Positions 43,084 through 53,112 of a stretch of DNA of 64,000 bases are shown in pieces (position 1 is the first letter of the stretch; every line of letters begins with the position of its first letter). Source of the DNA: CAIYRG01 sp963747255 (GTDB taxonomy: Bacteria > Pseudomonadota > Alphaproteobacteria > Micropepsales > Micropepsaceae); the NCBI GenBank assembly GCA_963747255.1, contig CAVVEG010000005.1, forward strand, positions 278,660 to 342,659, in the 5' to 3' direction. A program made the translations under genes and the position numbers. The notes beneath the pieces were generated by a model. The model had not been told where the DNA came from, searched no databases, and saw only the letters and a list, made by a program, of their open reading frames with translations.

Positions 43084-44226
43084 ATGACCCAGATTGCCGC
43101 TTTAGCTCTGCGAAGCACCGGCGAAGAGAACCTGCCTTCACTGGCGGTCCCTGCGGAATTGTCGGTGATCGTACCGACCTTCAAGGAAAGAGATAATGTC
43201 GGCTCTCTGGTCGGGAAGCTGGATGTCTGCCTCTCGGGAATCGCCTGGGAGGCGATCTTCGTCGATGATGACTTTCCTGATGGCACCGCCGGTAAAGTCA
43301 AGGCGCTCGCCGCGCAGGATCCGCGCATCCGCTGCCTGAAGCGCATTGGACGGCGCGGGCTGGCTGGTGCCTGTATCGAAGGCATTCTGTCCTCGAGCGC
43401 GCCCTTCGTTGCGGTCATGGACTCCGATCACCAGCACGACGAAAACCTGCTGCCCCGAATGTTTGCTTCGCTCAAAGAAGGCAATACCGATCTCGTGGTC
43501 GGAAGCCGCTACATCGCCGGAGGGAATTCGGCGCTTTCGGCTCGTCGGGACGCGATCAGTCGTTATGCGAGTTCGCTTGCGCGCCGCTTGACCGGAGTGA
43601 ACCTCTCCGATCCGATGAGCGGTTTTTTCATGATGCGCCGGGACTGTTTCGACGCGCTCGCGCCGTCGCTTTCGACAGACGGATTCAAGATTTTGCTGGA
43701 TATCGTGATCACTGCGCGGGGCGCCCTGCGCATAAAAGAGGAACCCTATCGTTTCCGCGCGAGGCAACATGGCGAATCCAAGCTGGATGCGCGCGTGGTG
43801 CTGGATTTCTTCGGCCTGCTGTTTTCCAAGCTGACTGGAAACGCAATCTCGACGCGGTTTCTTACTTTCTCGATGGTCGGGAGCATGGGGCTCGCGGTGC
43901 ATCTGATCGTGCTCCGATTGGCCCTCCTCGCCGGGTTTGCGTTCCCGCCCGCGCAGAGCTTTGGCGTGATTGCAGCGATGACGAGTAATTTTTTCCTGAA
44001 TAATCAGCTGACCTATCGCGATAAGAGACTGAGCGGCTTCGGTCTGGTCAGAGGATTGGCAGGATTTTGCGCTGTCAGCGCCGTCGGGGCGGTGGCCAAT
44101 GTCGGTATGGCCTCGTGGCTCTATGTGCATCAGCCCACCTGGTGGCTGGCGGGCGCCGCCGGCGCGATCATGGGCGCGTTCTGGAATTATTCGATGTCCA
44201 CGCTTCTGGTCTGGCGTGTGAAGTGA
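43084..44226 (+). CDS. Polyprenol-phosphate glycosyltransferase (GT2) fused to GtrA domain
   Basis: About 380 residues. The N-terminal GT2 domain has SVIVPTFKERDNV, FVDDDFPDGT and VMDSDHQHDENLL (metal-binding DxD region), as in dolichol-phosphate mannose synthase. From about residue 245 a GtrA-like four-helix domain follows (FLTFSMVGSMGLAVHLIVL; NFFLNNQLTYRDKR). It likely makes a lipid-linked sugar used by the ArnT-like enzyme encoded next, with which it overlaps by GTGA. The start at 43084 (MTQIAALALRS) is a choice; upstream codons are open to 42958. Confidence 0.83.
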   Translation: MTQIAALALRSTGEENLPSLAVPAELSVIVPTFKERDNVGSLVGKLDVCLSGIAWEAIFVDDDFPDGTAGKVKALAAQDPRIRCLKRIGRRGLAGACIEGILSSSAPFVAVMDSDHQHDENLLPRMFASLKEGNTDLVVGSRYIAGGNSALSARRDAISRYASSLARRLTGVNLSDPMSGFFMMRRDCFDALAPSLSTDGFKILLDIVITARGALRIKEEPYRFRARQHGESKLDARVVLDFFGLLFSKLTGNAISTRFLTFSMVGSMGLAVHLIVLRLALLAGFAFPPAQSFGVIAAMTSNFFLNNQLTYRDKRLSGFGLVRGLAGFCAVSAVGAVANVGMASWLYVHQPTWWLAGAAGAIMGAFWNYSMSTLLVWRVK

Positions 44227-45729
44227 ATGCCGCTGGAATTTTACGCCGCTTTGTCGATTTGCGGGCCGACCCGACGGAAAATGCTCTCGGCCGCGTTGCA
44301 ATAGCGGTTTTTTCCGTCGTTCTGATGCGCGGGATCGTGCTCGCCGCGACGCCACTGTCGTTCGACGAGGCCTATTACTGGCTTTGGTCGAAACATCTGG
44401 CCGCAGGATATCTCGATCATCCGCCGCTGATCGCATTTCTGATCCGCGCAGGCACGACTGTGCTTGGCGACACGAGTGCGGGCGTCCGGATTTTTCCATG
44501 GCTGCTATCCGTCGGAGCCACCTGGGCCGTTTGGTCTGCAGCGGTCAGCATCACAAACAGCAACAAGATCGGTGCGATGGCTGCACTGCTGTTCAACCTT
44601 ATGCCGATGATCGCCGTGGAGTCCGGCGTTGCAACGCCGGATTCTCCGGAAATTGCGGCAACGGCGTTGGTTCTGCTGATACTCGCAAAGCTCGCCGGGA
44701 CGGGTTACGGCCCATGGTGGATTGCCGCCGGAATTGCTGTGGGTCTGGGCCTGCTCGCGAAATATACGGCATTCTTTCTCGGAGCAGGGATTTTGGTCTG
44801 GCTCGCCGTGGTGCCCGGACAGCGGCATTGGTTCGCGTCCGTCTGGCCTTATGCGGGCGCCGCAATCGCCCTTGCGATCTTCGCACCGGTCGTCCTGTGG
44901 AACGCGCAACACGGGTGGATTTCCTTTGCCATGCAGTTTGGCCGCACCGGTGCAAATGCGTTCACCCTGCGTTATCCCGGGGAATTTCTCGGCGGGCAGT
45001 TACTCCTCGCCAGCCCCTTCATTGCAGTGCTTTCCGCAACCGGCGCAATGTTCGCGTTTGATGGATCCGCCGTTCGCCATTTGCGCCTTCCAGTCTGTCT
45101 TGCCGCTCCAGGCATGCTCTTATTTCCTCGGGCATTCATTCCACGATCGCGTGCAGGGGAATTGGCCGTCATTTCTCTATCCCGCTATCGCGATCCTCGC
45201 TGCCGCTGCATACTTAACTCTGCCGAAGCATGCCGTCGTCGTGAAGCTCTCGCGGCGGCTGGCAATCCCGGTTGCCGTCATGCTGACGGGCCTGATCTAT
45301 GCGCAGGCATTATTTGGCATTGTTCATTCGCGCGATCCGGTTTCGCGACTGTTGGCCTACGGTATTGATGGCGTGGCATCGGATATTGACGGTCTGCGTA
45401 CGGAGGAAGGTGCGGCGGCAATCGTCACGACGAATTACACTCTCACCGGATGGCTGGCATTCTATTTGCCCGGTCACCCGACCGTACTTCAGTTGAATGA
45501 GCGCTTCCGGTACCTGAATGACCCAGCGCCCGATCCGCGATTGTTTCGTGCTCCTTTGATCTATGTCAGCCAGGTGCGCAACGAACGGATCGACTATTTG
45601 AGAAGTCGGTTCACACACGTCGTTCCGCTGGCGCATGTGATGCGCCTGCGTAATGGCGCGAAGCTCGACGAATATGCGGTTTTTCGGCTCGACGGCCCGA
45701 AAGGTGATGTATTGGGGTTCGGGTCATAG
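44223..45729 (+). pseudogene. ArnT-like (GT39/GT83) membrane glycosyltransferase with one frameshift
   Basis: A polytopic enzyme that transfers a sugar from a polyprenyl phosphate. The first frame, from GTG 44223, contains the active-site DE of PLSFDEAYYWLWSKHLAAGY and LDHPPLIAFLIR. The second frame continues SYFLGHSFHDRVQGNWP, also diagnostic, to 45729. Removing one T from the TTT at about 45057-45059 joins them into a protein of about 500 residues. It is coupled to the GT2-GtrA gene, a normal partner that supplies the lipid-linked donor. Confidence 0.83.
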
Positions 45730-45762
45730 GAAATTTTCTGCAGGCGGAGGGGTTGCTGCGGG

Positions 45763-47094
45763 ATGTTGCGAGTTTCTCAGTCCCCTGCGAAATGGTCTCG
45801 CGAAGATGATGACCGGGTTGCAGTGTTGCGCCGCAGCGCCGAAGATCTTGCGCCGCCTCTATCCGCGGAATTTGCCGGTCCCTTCGACCGGTTTGGTGCC
45901 GCTAAATTGGTTCTGCTGGGCGAAGCAACGCATGGAACAGCCGAGTTTTATCGCTCGCGTGCTGCCATCACGCGGCGGCTGATCGAAAAACACGGATTCA
46001 CGATTGTCGCTCTTGAGGCGGATTGGCCGGACGTTGCACGAATCGACCGCTATGTGCGACATCGCTCGCCGGAATCTTCGCGCGAAGAGGTCTTCGTGCG
46101 GTTTCCGGACTGGATGTGGCGGAATCAGGAATTTCGTGATTTTGCCGCTTGGCTCCGGGCACATAATGAGCCGCTATCCGAAAAATCGCGCGTGGAACTC
46201 CGTGGCCTTGATGTCTACAGCCTTGGCGAATCCATAAAGGCGGTGCTGCGATACCTTGACCGCGTAGACCCTGCAGCTGCGGACCGGGCGCGCATCCGTT
46301 ACGGCTGCCTGACGCCATGGCACAATGAACCGTCTGAATATGGCGCCGCATCATTATCCGGCGAGGCGGATTGTGAACGTGAAGCCGTCGAGCAGCTGGG
46401 CGAACTGTTGCAGAAGCGCCTGGAATATTGCGCAAAGGACGGCGACAGCTTTTTCGACGCCGCACAGAATGCCCGCATCGTGCGAGCCGCCGAAGAATAT
46501 TACCGCGTGATGTATCGGGGCTCGGTAACATCATGGAACCTGCGCGACCGGCATATGTTCGATACATTGCGCAGGGTGATGCGGGCGCGCAGTCCCGATG
46601 CGAAGGCCGTTGTCTGGGCGCACAATTCGCATATCGGCAACGCGGCGGCCACGGCAATGGGTTGGCAGGGCGAATTCAATATCGGTGAGCTGGCGCGCAC
46701 GGCCTTTGGAAATGACGTGATCGCCATCGGTTTCGGCACGGACCATGGGCGCGTTGCGGCGGCTTCGTCATGGGATCAGCCGATGCGCATCATGAACGTG
46801 ATTCCTGCGCGCAGCGACAGTTACGAGGCTTTGTTTCGTGAATCGGGTGTTGCCCGGTCACTCACCGACTGGACGGTGCCGCAACGGCAGGAACTGCGGG
46901 ATGCGCTCAGGGCTTCGAAACTGGAGCGTGCGATTGGTGTCGTATATCGGCCGGACAGCGAATTCATGAGCCATTATTTCCAGGCGGTGATGGCGGAGCA
47001 GTTCGACGCCTTCGTCTGGTTCGAGGAAACATCGCCGATCAACCCGATCGGTTCGTTGCTGACGGGAATGGAGGCCTATCCCGGGGGCCTGTAG
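45763..47094 (+). CDS. Erythromycin-esterase-family protein
   Basis: 443 residues. Family motifs are VLLGEATHGTAEFYRSRA (Glu/His of the active site), ALEADWPD, ELRGLDVYSL and VWAHNSHIGN. Ere enzymes hydrolyse the macrolide lactone, but most genomic homologues in environmental bacteria have unknown substrates and are often fused or linked to phosphoribosyltransferases. Resistance should not be inferred. The 3' end overlaps the convergent glycosyltransferase by 19 bases. Confidence 0.85.
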   Translation: MLRVSQSPAKWSREDDDRVAVLRRSAEDLAPPLSAEFAGPFDRFGAAKLVLLGEATHGTAEFYRSRAAITRRLIEKHGFTIVALEADWPDVARIDRYVRHRSPESSREEVFVRFPDWMWRNQEFRDFAAWLRAHNEPLSEKSRVELRGLDVYSLGESIKAVLRYLDRVDPAAADRARIRYGCLTPWHNEPSEYGAASLSGEADCEREAVEQLGELLQKRLEYCAKDGDSFFDAAQNARIVRAAEEYYRVMYRGSVTSWNLRDRHMFDTLRRVMRARSPDAKAVVWAHNSHIGNAAATAMGWQGEFNIGELARTAFGNDVIAIGFGTDHGRVAAASSWDQPMRIMNVIPARSDSYEALFRESGVARSLTDWTVPQRQELRDALRASKLERAIGVVYRPDSEFMSHYFQAVMAEQFDAFVWFEETSPINPIGSLLTGMEAYPGGL

Positions 47095-48032
47095 CAAGAA
47101 CGTACGAGGGGCGTATAGAAATCAAGCAGGGCGGACATTGCCGCCTGTTTGTTGTACCGCGCAGCAGTCGCAAAACCCGCTTCGCACATCCGGCGCACTT
47201 CCTGATCCTGGCGCATGAGTCCCCGGATCAGGCGCGCAACTGCGTCAGCGGTTTCCTCCAAATGATCCGGAGGAAACCAACAGCCATTCTCCGCGCTCGC
47301 ATATTCCTTTCCACCGTAGCCGTTGAATCCCGCGACCAGGGCGCCCGATGCCATGGCTTCCAGCGGAATGAGTCCGAAGGATTCCAGGAACGGCAGCGAG
47401 AGAACCACAGCCGAGCGGCCAAAGATTTCAGCGATTTCGCGTTCGGTCCGGTTTTCGATCGGCACCCAGCGGGCCCACTGAAGTTCTTTGTACTTGAGCT
47501 CGAATATCTTCTGAATTGCACCGGCTTCGCGCGGTAGTTTCCGCGGAATGAACGCAATCTGCGTGTCCTTCTCGCGCGGGTAAAACAGCTCGTTGTCGAT
47601 ATGGCATGGGATGATCGCAACGTCGCGAAAATGCAGAACACGTTCAAGGAAACCCTTCGCGACGACGCTTTGGCATGCGACCCTCGTAAACCCCAGATGT
47701 GGCAACCGTTCGGGCGCGATCGAATTGAACAGCGCATAATAATGCGCCTGGCAGTACAGGACCTTCTTTGCCTTCGTTTTCGTCTGCACCAGTTCCGCCA
47801 GGGGTCCATTGAGAACTTCCGGAAACACCAGCACGTCATCCTCCTGCGGAAGGAAACGTGCTTCGCGCAATACCCGCGCGTTCGACGCGAACCAGCCAGG
47901 CTGGCCTTCAGGTTGGTAGACGAAAGCATCGAAGCCGGCTTCCGCAAGCAGCTCCGCCTGCCTGTAGGCGATCTTTGTCCCTCCGGTTATATCGCGGCGT
48001 GGGAAAGGACAGAGGAAGACGACGCGCGGCAT
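47076..48032 (-). CDS. Glycosyltransferase family 4-like protein
   Basis: 318 residues, GT-B fold. The N-terminal acceptor half begins RVVFLCPFPRRDITGGTKIA; the C-terminal half has LSLPFLESFGLIPLEAMASG, the E-x7-E donor-binding motif of GT4 enzymes. The acceptor is unknown. The gene stands alone and convergent to the erythromycin-esterase-like gene. Confidence 0.82.
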   Translation of the reverse strand: MPRVVFLCPFPRRDITGGTKIAYRQAELLAEAGFDAFVYQPEGQPGWFASNARVLREARFLPQEDDVLVFPEVLNGPLAELVQTKTKAKKVLYCQAHYYALFNSIAPERLPHLGFTRVACQSVVAKGFLERVLHFRDVAIIPCHIDNELFYPREKDTQIAFIPRKLPREAGAIQKIFELKYKELQWARWVPIENRTEREIAEIFGRSAVVLSLPFLESFGLIPLEAMASGALVAGFNGYGGKEYASAENGCWFPPDHLEETADAVARLIRGLMRQDQEVRRMCEAGFATAARYNKQAAMSALLDFYTPLVRSCYRPPG

Positions 48033-48101
48033 CTAAATCTCGTGCCGGCGACCGGAGTGAAACGCCCAGGCGATTAGCGCGCCCTTCACCGCCATGCGGG
48101 G

Positions 48102-49157
48102 CTAGCGAAGCGAAGCGTTGATTTTATCCAGCGTGGCCGACCCGGGGCAAAGCTCTTTCGCGCCGAAACCATTAAGTGGCATGTCAACCGTGTTAAGCGC
48201 CGCGTGCATATCGCGAGGCGCGGGATCCATGTAGATCAGCCCCGTGACGACTTCGCCGGCGCTTGCGCGATTCTGCATATACGTCATTGCCCCGATTCGA
48301 TCATGCGGATCATATTCGGGATGAAGTTTTGCGAGCATCAGCTTCGATCCGTCATGCAGCGTGACTTCGGTGGTCGTCCCGGGCTCATAATCGACAGTAA
48401 TCGGCTCGCGGGAATCCATGAAATCAAGCCGGTTCACAGCCTCATTATGGGCGCGCACGAACTCAAAGCTCTTGGTCGAGCCCGGATGGTTGTTGAATGC
48501 CACGCACGGGCTGATGATGTCGATGAATGCCGGGCCATTGTGGCTCAGTCCGGCCATGATCAGCGGCACCAACTGCTTCTTGTCCCCTGAGAAACTGCGG
48601 GCAACGAAGGTGGCGCCGATCAGTAGCGCAAGTCCGACGAGATCGAGTGGAGAATCGTTGTTCGAGCCCCCGGCCTTGCTTTTCGATCCCTTGTCGGCTG
48701 TGGCCGAGAATTGCCCCTTCGTTAGCCCGTATACGCCATTGTTTTCCGTGATATAGAGCATGTTCACGCCACGCCGCACGCAGTGCATAAACTGGCCGAG
48801 TCCGATCGACGCTGAATCGCCATCGCCCGAAACGCCAAGATAGATCAATCCCTTGTTCGCCAGATTGGCGCCTGTCAGCACCGATGGCATCCGTCCGTGG
48901 ACAGAGTTAAATCCATGGCTTTGTCCGAGAAAATAGTCCGGCGTTTTGGACGAGCATCCGATTCCGGACAGTTTGGCCAGCCGATGCGGCTGAATATTGA
49001 GTTCGAAACAGGCCTGGATGATCGCCGCGCTGATCGAATCATGTCCGCAGCCGGCGCACAGAGTTGAAATCGAGCCCTCATAATCGCGGTGCGTAAAGCC
49101 GAGCGCATTTTTGGGCAGGGCGGGATGATGAAATTTCGGTTTGGGTATATATGTCAT
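48102..49157 (-). CDS. korB: 2-oxoacid:ferredoxin oxidoreductase, beta subunit
   Basis: 351 residues. ThDP and Fe-S motifs are present: CAGCGHDSISAAI, KLSGIGCSSKTPDYF, VSGDGDSASIGLGQF and ITENNGVYGLTKGQFSAT. It carries the ThDP site and a [4Fe-4S] cluster for oxidative decarboxylation of a 2-oxoacid, most often 2-oxoglutarate. It is coupled to the alpha gene by an ATGA overlap. Confidence 0.92.
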   Translation of the reverse strand: MTYIPKPKFHHPALPKNALGFTHRDYEGSISTLCAGCGHDSISAAIIQACFELNIQPHRLAKLSGIGCSSKTPDYFLGQSHGFNSVHGRMPSVLTGANLANKGLIYLGVSGDGDSASIGLGQFMHCVRRGVNMLYITENNGVYGLTKGQFSATADKGSKSKAGGSNNDSPLDLVGLALLIGATFVARSFSGDKKQLVPLIMAGLSHNGPAFIDIISPCVAFNNHPGSTKSFEFVRAHNEAVNRLDFMDSREPITVDYEPGTTTEVTLHDGSKLMLAKLHPEYDPHDRIGAMTYMQNRASAGEVVTGLIYMDPAPRDMHAALNTVDMPLNGFGAKELCPGSATLDKINASLR

Positions 49158-50983
49158 TCGGCAGCCTCTTTGGCCCTGATCTGCAGCCGCTCGGAAATGG
49201 CAGCCGTAATGAAGCGGGCGGTCACCGGCGTTCCGTCATAATGCAGCACCGAAATGAGGCGCGCCGGGTCTATGGCACACTCATTGACCAAAAGACTGCG
49301 CAACTGCGCGTCCCGGTTCTGTTCGACGACAAAGACCTGGTCGTGCTCGGTGACGAAGTCCACGACCTCGTCGCTGAATGGGAATGCCCGGATACGCAGT
49401 GTATCGAGATGCAAACCCGTGGTTTCCAGGCTGACCAAAGCCTCAGCCATCGGTGCCGAGGTCGATCCGAAATAGATCACGCCATAGCGGGCGGGTTCGC
49501 GGGCGCGCCGGACGACGGGCGCCGGCACCAGGTGTTTTGCGGTTTCGAATTTCCGCAGCAGCCGCTGCATGTTGTCCACATACACGGCTCCTTCCTCGCT
49601 GTATTTGGCGAAGCGGTCGCGCGACGTACCACGGGTAAAATAGGCGCCCTTGGTGGGATGCATTCCGGGTAGCGTGCGATAGGGAATCGCGTCTCCGTCG
49701 ACGTCCAGATAGCGGCCAAAAATCTTGCCCGACTCAAGCTCTTCGGCGGTCATCAGCTTGCCGCGGTCATAAACGCGCGAGTCTTCCCAGCGAAGGGGTT
49801 CGCATAACCAGTCGTTCATCCCGATGTCGAGATCTTCCATGACAAATACCGGAGTTTGCAGACGTTCGGCGAGGTCGAAAGAGAGCGCCGCCATCTCGAA
49901 CAGCTCGCGCGGATCTTCGGGGAAGAGCAATATGTGCTTCGTATCCCCATGACTCGCATAGGCACACAGCAGAATATCCGCCTGCTGGGTGCGCGTCGGC
50001 ATGCCTGTCGACGGGCCGCCCCGCTGCACGTTGAAAACGACGGCGGGAATCTCCGCGAAATAGGCAAGCCCGAGAAATTCCTGCATCAGCGAAATTCCCG
50101 GCCCTGAGGTAGCGGTAAAAGCCCGAGCGCCGTTCCAGCCGGCTCCGATTACCACTCCAATCGCCGCAATCTCGTCTTCTGCCTGCACGATAGCAAAGCG
50201 GTTCTTCTTCGTCTCAGGATCGACGCGGAATTTACGGCACCATTTCGAAAATGCTTCGGCGAGCGAGGTCGAGGGCGTAATCGGATACCAGGCGGCGACG
50301 GTTGCTCCGCCATAGACGCAGCCCAGCGCCGCAGAGTCATTGCCGGCGATCAGAATCCGATTGCCCACAGCTTCGGATTTCGCGACCTTCAGACCACAGA
50401 CGCCAGACAGGTGTTCGCGGGCATAATCATGGCCCATACCCAGCGCTTTGATGTTGGAATCGAGGAGTTGCTGTTTCGAGCCATATTGATCGCGTACCAG
50501 CTTTTCCACGGTTGCCGGTTCGATGTCGAGCACGGCCGCGAGCGCTCCGACATAAATGATGTTCTTGAACAACTGCCGCTGCCGGGGATCCTTGTAAGTC
50601 CGGTTGCAGATTTCGGTCAGTGGCATCCCGATGACATTCACATCGGAGCGGAATTTCGACTCCGGCATCGGCTTGGATGAATCATAAAACAGGTAACCGC
50701 CCGAATCGATCGAGGCTATGTCCTTGTCCCAGGTTTGCGGATTCATGGCGACCATGAGATCGCATCCGCCACGCCGGCCAATCCAACCCTTGCCGGAGAC
50801 CCGCACCTCGAACCAGGTCGGGAGACCCTGAATATTGGACGGAAAAATGTTACGCGTCGCGATTGGGACGCCCATACGCATGATGGCGCGCGCGAACAAC
50901 TCGTTGGCCGATGCCGAACCCGAGCCGTTCACATTGGCGAATTTGACGACGAAGTCATTGACCGCTTTGATCGCCTTAGACAT
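49154..50983 (-). CDS. korA: 2-oxoacid:acceptor oxidoreductase, fused gamma-alpha subunit
   Basis: 609 residues. The N-terminal gamma domain (VNGSGSASANELFARAIMRMG) is fused to the alpha domain, seen in TATSGPGISLMQEFLGLAYF-type sequence and NVQRGGPSTGMPTRTQQADI. The ATG at 50983 overlaps the flavoprotein stop by eight bases and gives the usual start MSKAIKAVNDFVVKFANVNG. With KorB it forms the ferredoxin-linked 2-oxoacid oxidoreductase. Confidence 0.92.
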   Translation of the reverse strand: MSKAIKAVNDFVVKFANVNGSGSASANELFARAIMRMGVPIATRNIFPSNIQGLPTWFEVRVSGKGWIGRRGGCDLMVAMNPQTWDKDIASIDSGGYLFYDSSKPMPESKFRSDVNVIGMPLTEICNRTYKDPRQRQLFKNIIYVGALAAVLDIEPATVEKLVRDQYGSKQQLLDSNIKALGMGHDYAREHLSGVCGLKVAKSEAVGNRILIAGNDSAALGCVYGGATVAAWYPITPSTSLAEAFSKWCRKFRVDPETKKNRFAIVQAEDEIAAIGVVIGAGWNGARAFTATSGPGISLMQEFLGLAYFAEIPAVVFNVQRGGPSTGMPTRTQQADILLCAYASHGDTKHILLFPEDPRELFEMAALSFDLAERLQTPVFVMEDLDIGMNDWLCEPLRWEDSRVYDRGKLMTAEELESGKIFGRYLDVDGDAIPYRTLPGMHPTKGAYFTRGTSRDRFAKYSEEGAVYVDNMQRLLRKFETAKHLVPAPVVRRAREPARYGVIYFGSTSAPMAEALVSLETTGLHLDTLRIRAFPFSDEVVDFVTEHDQVFVVEQNRDAQLRSLLVNECAIDPARLISVLHYDGTPVTARFITAAISERLQIRAKEAAE

Positions 50984-52853
50984 GGCAACCTGCCTTCGCC
51001 GTGTCGAAAAGGAATTTCTGCATGTCCCAGGCGCCGGTGGGGCACCGTTCTGCGCAAAGGCCGCAGTGCAGGCAGACATCCTCGTCTTTCACCATTACCC
51101 GTCCGGTTTGTAATGCCGTGGAGACATACAGGTCCTGCGTCTGCGCATGCACCGACGGCGCGGTGAGCCTCTTTCTCAGCTCCGGCTCAGGGCCGTTTTC
51201 GGTAAAACTGATGCAGTCCATCGGGCAAATATCGACACAGGCATCGCATTCAATGCATTTCGGCGCCTCAAACACCGTCTGCACGTCGCAATTGAGACAG
51301 CGTTCGGCTTCAAGAAAAGCCTGCTTGACGTCGAATCCCAGCTCGACCTCCATGCGCACGTCCTTGAGAGTCACCTCCGGAGGCGCGTGTGGAACTTTGT
51401 AGCGTTTGTCGAGCGATATATCGTTATCGTAACTCCACTCGTGAATGCCCATTTTCTGGCTTGAGAGATTGACCAGAGGTGGAGGGCGCACATTCACATC
51501 CTGACCACTGCACAAAAGATCGATCGAGATCGCAGCCTCGTGTCCGTGTGCAACCGCCCAGATGATATTCTTCGGGCCAAAGGCGGCGTCGCCGCCGAAG
51601 AATATTCCTGGATGGGTCGATTGCATCGTCGCTGCATCGACTTTCGGCATATCCCAGCGATCGAACTCTATGCCGACATCGCGCTCAATCCACGGGAATG
51701 CATTTTCCTGACCCACCGCTACCAGAACATCGTCACATTCCATATGCACGTCGGGTTCACCCGAAAGGACCAGCGAACGACGGCCCTTCGAGTCGTATTC
51801 GGCGCGGACTTTTTCGAACACCACCCCGGTCAATTGACCGTCCTTATGCGTGAATTCTTTGGGCACGAGAAAATTGAAGATCGGAATACCTTCATTCATC
51901 GCATCTTCTTTTTCCCAGGGCGAAGCCTTCATCTCTTCGAACCCGGAGCGGACGACCACTTTGACATCGTCGCCGCCGAGCCGTCGCGAGGTGCGGCAGC
52001 AATCCATGGCGGTATTTCCACCGCCGAGCACGATGACGCGCCGTCCGATGTGTTTGATATGGCCAAATGAAACGCTCGACAGCCAGTCGATGCCAATGTG
52101 GATATTGGCTCCGGCTTCCTTTCGTCCAGCGATGTCAAGTTCACGTCCGCGCGGCGCGCCACAGCCGACGAAGACGGCATCGTACCCCTCGTCAAGAAGC
52201 TCCTTCATCGAACTGATCCGCTGGCCCAGCCGCAATTCGGGTTGCAGATCGAGGATGTAGTTCACTTCCTCATCGAGTACGGTTTCGGGAAGGCGGAATT
52301 TCGGAATTTGCGTCCGCATCATACCGCCCGCGGCCGGGTCCTGATCGTAGAGCACGCAGGAATAGCCAAGGGGCAGCAGATCCCGCGCGACGGTGAGCGA
52401 TGCCGGTCCGGCGCCGATCAGCGCAATCCGCTTGCCGTTCCTTTCTGCCGGTGCAACCGGCAGGCGATCGCGAATATCGCCCTTATGGTCGGCGGCAACG
52501 CGTTTCAACCGGCAAATGGCCACCGGCTGCGCGGCTTTGCTACCCTCTTCCACGCGGCCGCGGCGGCAAGCGGGCTCGCAGGGACGGTCGCATGTGCGGC
52601 CGAGGACTCCGGGAAAAACGTTGGAATGCCAGTTGATCATGTAGGCGTCGGTATAACGGCCTGCCGCAATCAACCGGATATACTCGGGGACCGGCGTGTG
52701 TGCCGGACAGGCCCACTGGCAATCGACGACTTTATGGAAGTAATTCGGATCTGAAATATCGGTTGGGCGAACTCCGGGCCGGGATTCCGAACCTCGGCCG
52801 GGACTGGAGTCTGGCACGGCCGTTTTCTGCGCTGTTACCGTATTACTGTCCAT
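50976..52853 (-). CDS. GltD-like NAD(P)H flavoprotein with extra ferredoxin clusters
   Basis: About 625 residues. The N-terminal Fe-S helical domain has CQWACPAHTPVPEY and GRTCDRPCEPACRRG; FAD and NAD(P) sites are IALIGAGPASLTVARDL and RRVIVLGGGNTAMDC. The C-terminus has two [4Fe-4S] motifs: CIECDACVDICPMDC and CLHCGLCAERCP. This is the glutamate-synthase small-subunit fold extended by ferredoxin domains, like the KorC-type NADP:ferredoxin oxidoreductase of aromatic degraders. It should link KorAB ferredoxin electrons to NAD(P). The ATG at 52853 has AGGGA before it. Confidence 0.87.
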   Translation of the reverse strand: MDSNTVTAQKTAVPDSSPGRGSESRPGVRPTDISDPNYFHKVVDCQWACPAHTPVPEYIRLIAAGRYTDAYMINWHSNVFPGVLGRTCDRPCEPACRRGRVEEGSKAAQPVAICRLKRVAADHKGDIRDRLPVAPAERNGKRIALIGAGPASLTVARDLLPLGYSCVLYDQDPAAGGMMRTQIPKFRLPETVLDEEVNYILDLQPELRLGQRISSMKELLDEGYDAVFVGCGAPRGRELDIAGRKEAGANIHIGIDWLSSVSFGHIKHIGRRVIVLGGGNTAMDCCRTSRRLGGDDVKVVVRSGFEEMKASPWEKEDAMNEGIPIFNFLVPKEFTHKDGQLTGVVFEKVRAEYDSKGRRSLVLSGEPDVHMECDDVLVAVGQENAFPWIERDVGIEFDRWDMPKVDAATMQSTHPGIFFGGDAAFGPKNIIWAVAHGHEAAISIDLLCSGQDVNVRPPPLVNLSSQKMGIHEWSYDNDISLDKRYKVPHAPPEVTLKDVRMEVELGFDVKQAFLEAERCLNCDVQTVFEAPKCIECDACVDICPMDCISFTENGPEPELRKRLTAPSVHAQTQDLYVSTALQTGRVMVKDEDVCLHCGLCAERCPTGAWDMQKFLFDTAKAGCHV

Positions 52854-53075
52854 TTCCCTGACCGTTGCTCCCCCGCAGCGCGCTTGAGCGCGCTTTTCTG
52901 TGTTCGAACCATCCGGAAAAATAAGAATGGCCTGTCCGTGAACGCGGTCTTCTTGCCAACCTATACAAGAACTGTCCGCCCAAGCCTTGGAGTCATGCGC
53001 CCCCATTTACACTATGGGAGCGACTGTGACGCGAATTTCGCATTCGGCAGTATTAGATTTTCACAGCAAAAACAA

Positions 53076-53101
53076 GGGGCGGCGGGAGTTGCCACCGCCC
53101 C
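53076..53101 (-). terminator. Rho-independent terminator after the PRC-barrel gene
   Basis: Reading the minus strand, a GGGGCGG/CCGCCCC stem with a 12-base loop is followed by TTGTTTTTG. It lies 12 bases downstream of the gene ending at 53113. Confidence 0.75.
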
Positions 53102-53112
53102 ATTCACTATTC

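Noticed and set aside
43138..44499. Long open frame of 453 codons on the minus strand opposite the GT2-GtrA gene
   Set aside because: It is antisense to a clear gene, rich in Arg/Gln/His from GC-biased codons, and has no recognisable domain or ribosome-binding site.
45763..47094. Macrolide resistance gene
   Set aside because: Family membership is clear, but chromosomal environmental homologues usually have other substrates and no mobile element is nearby.
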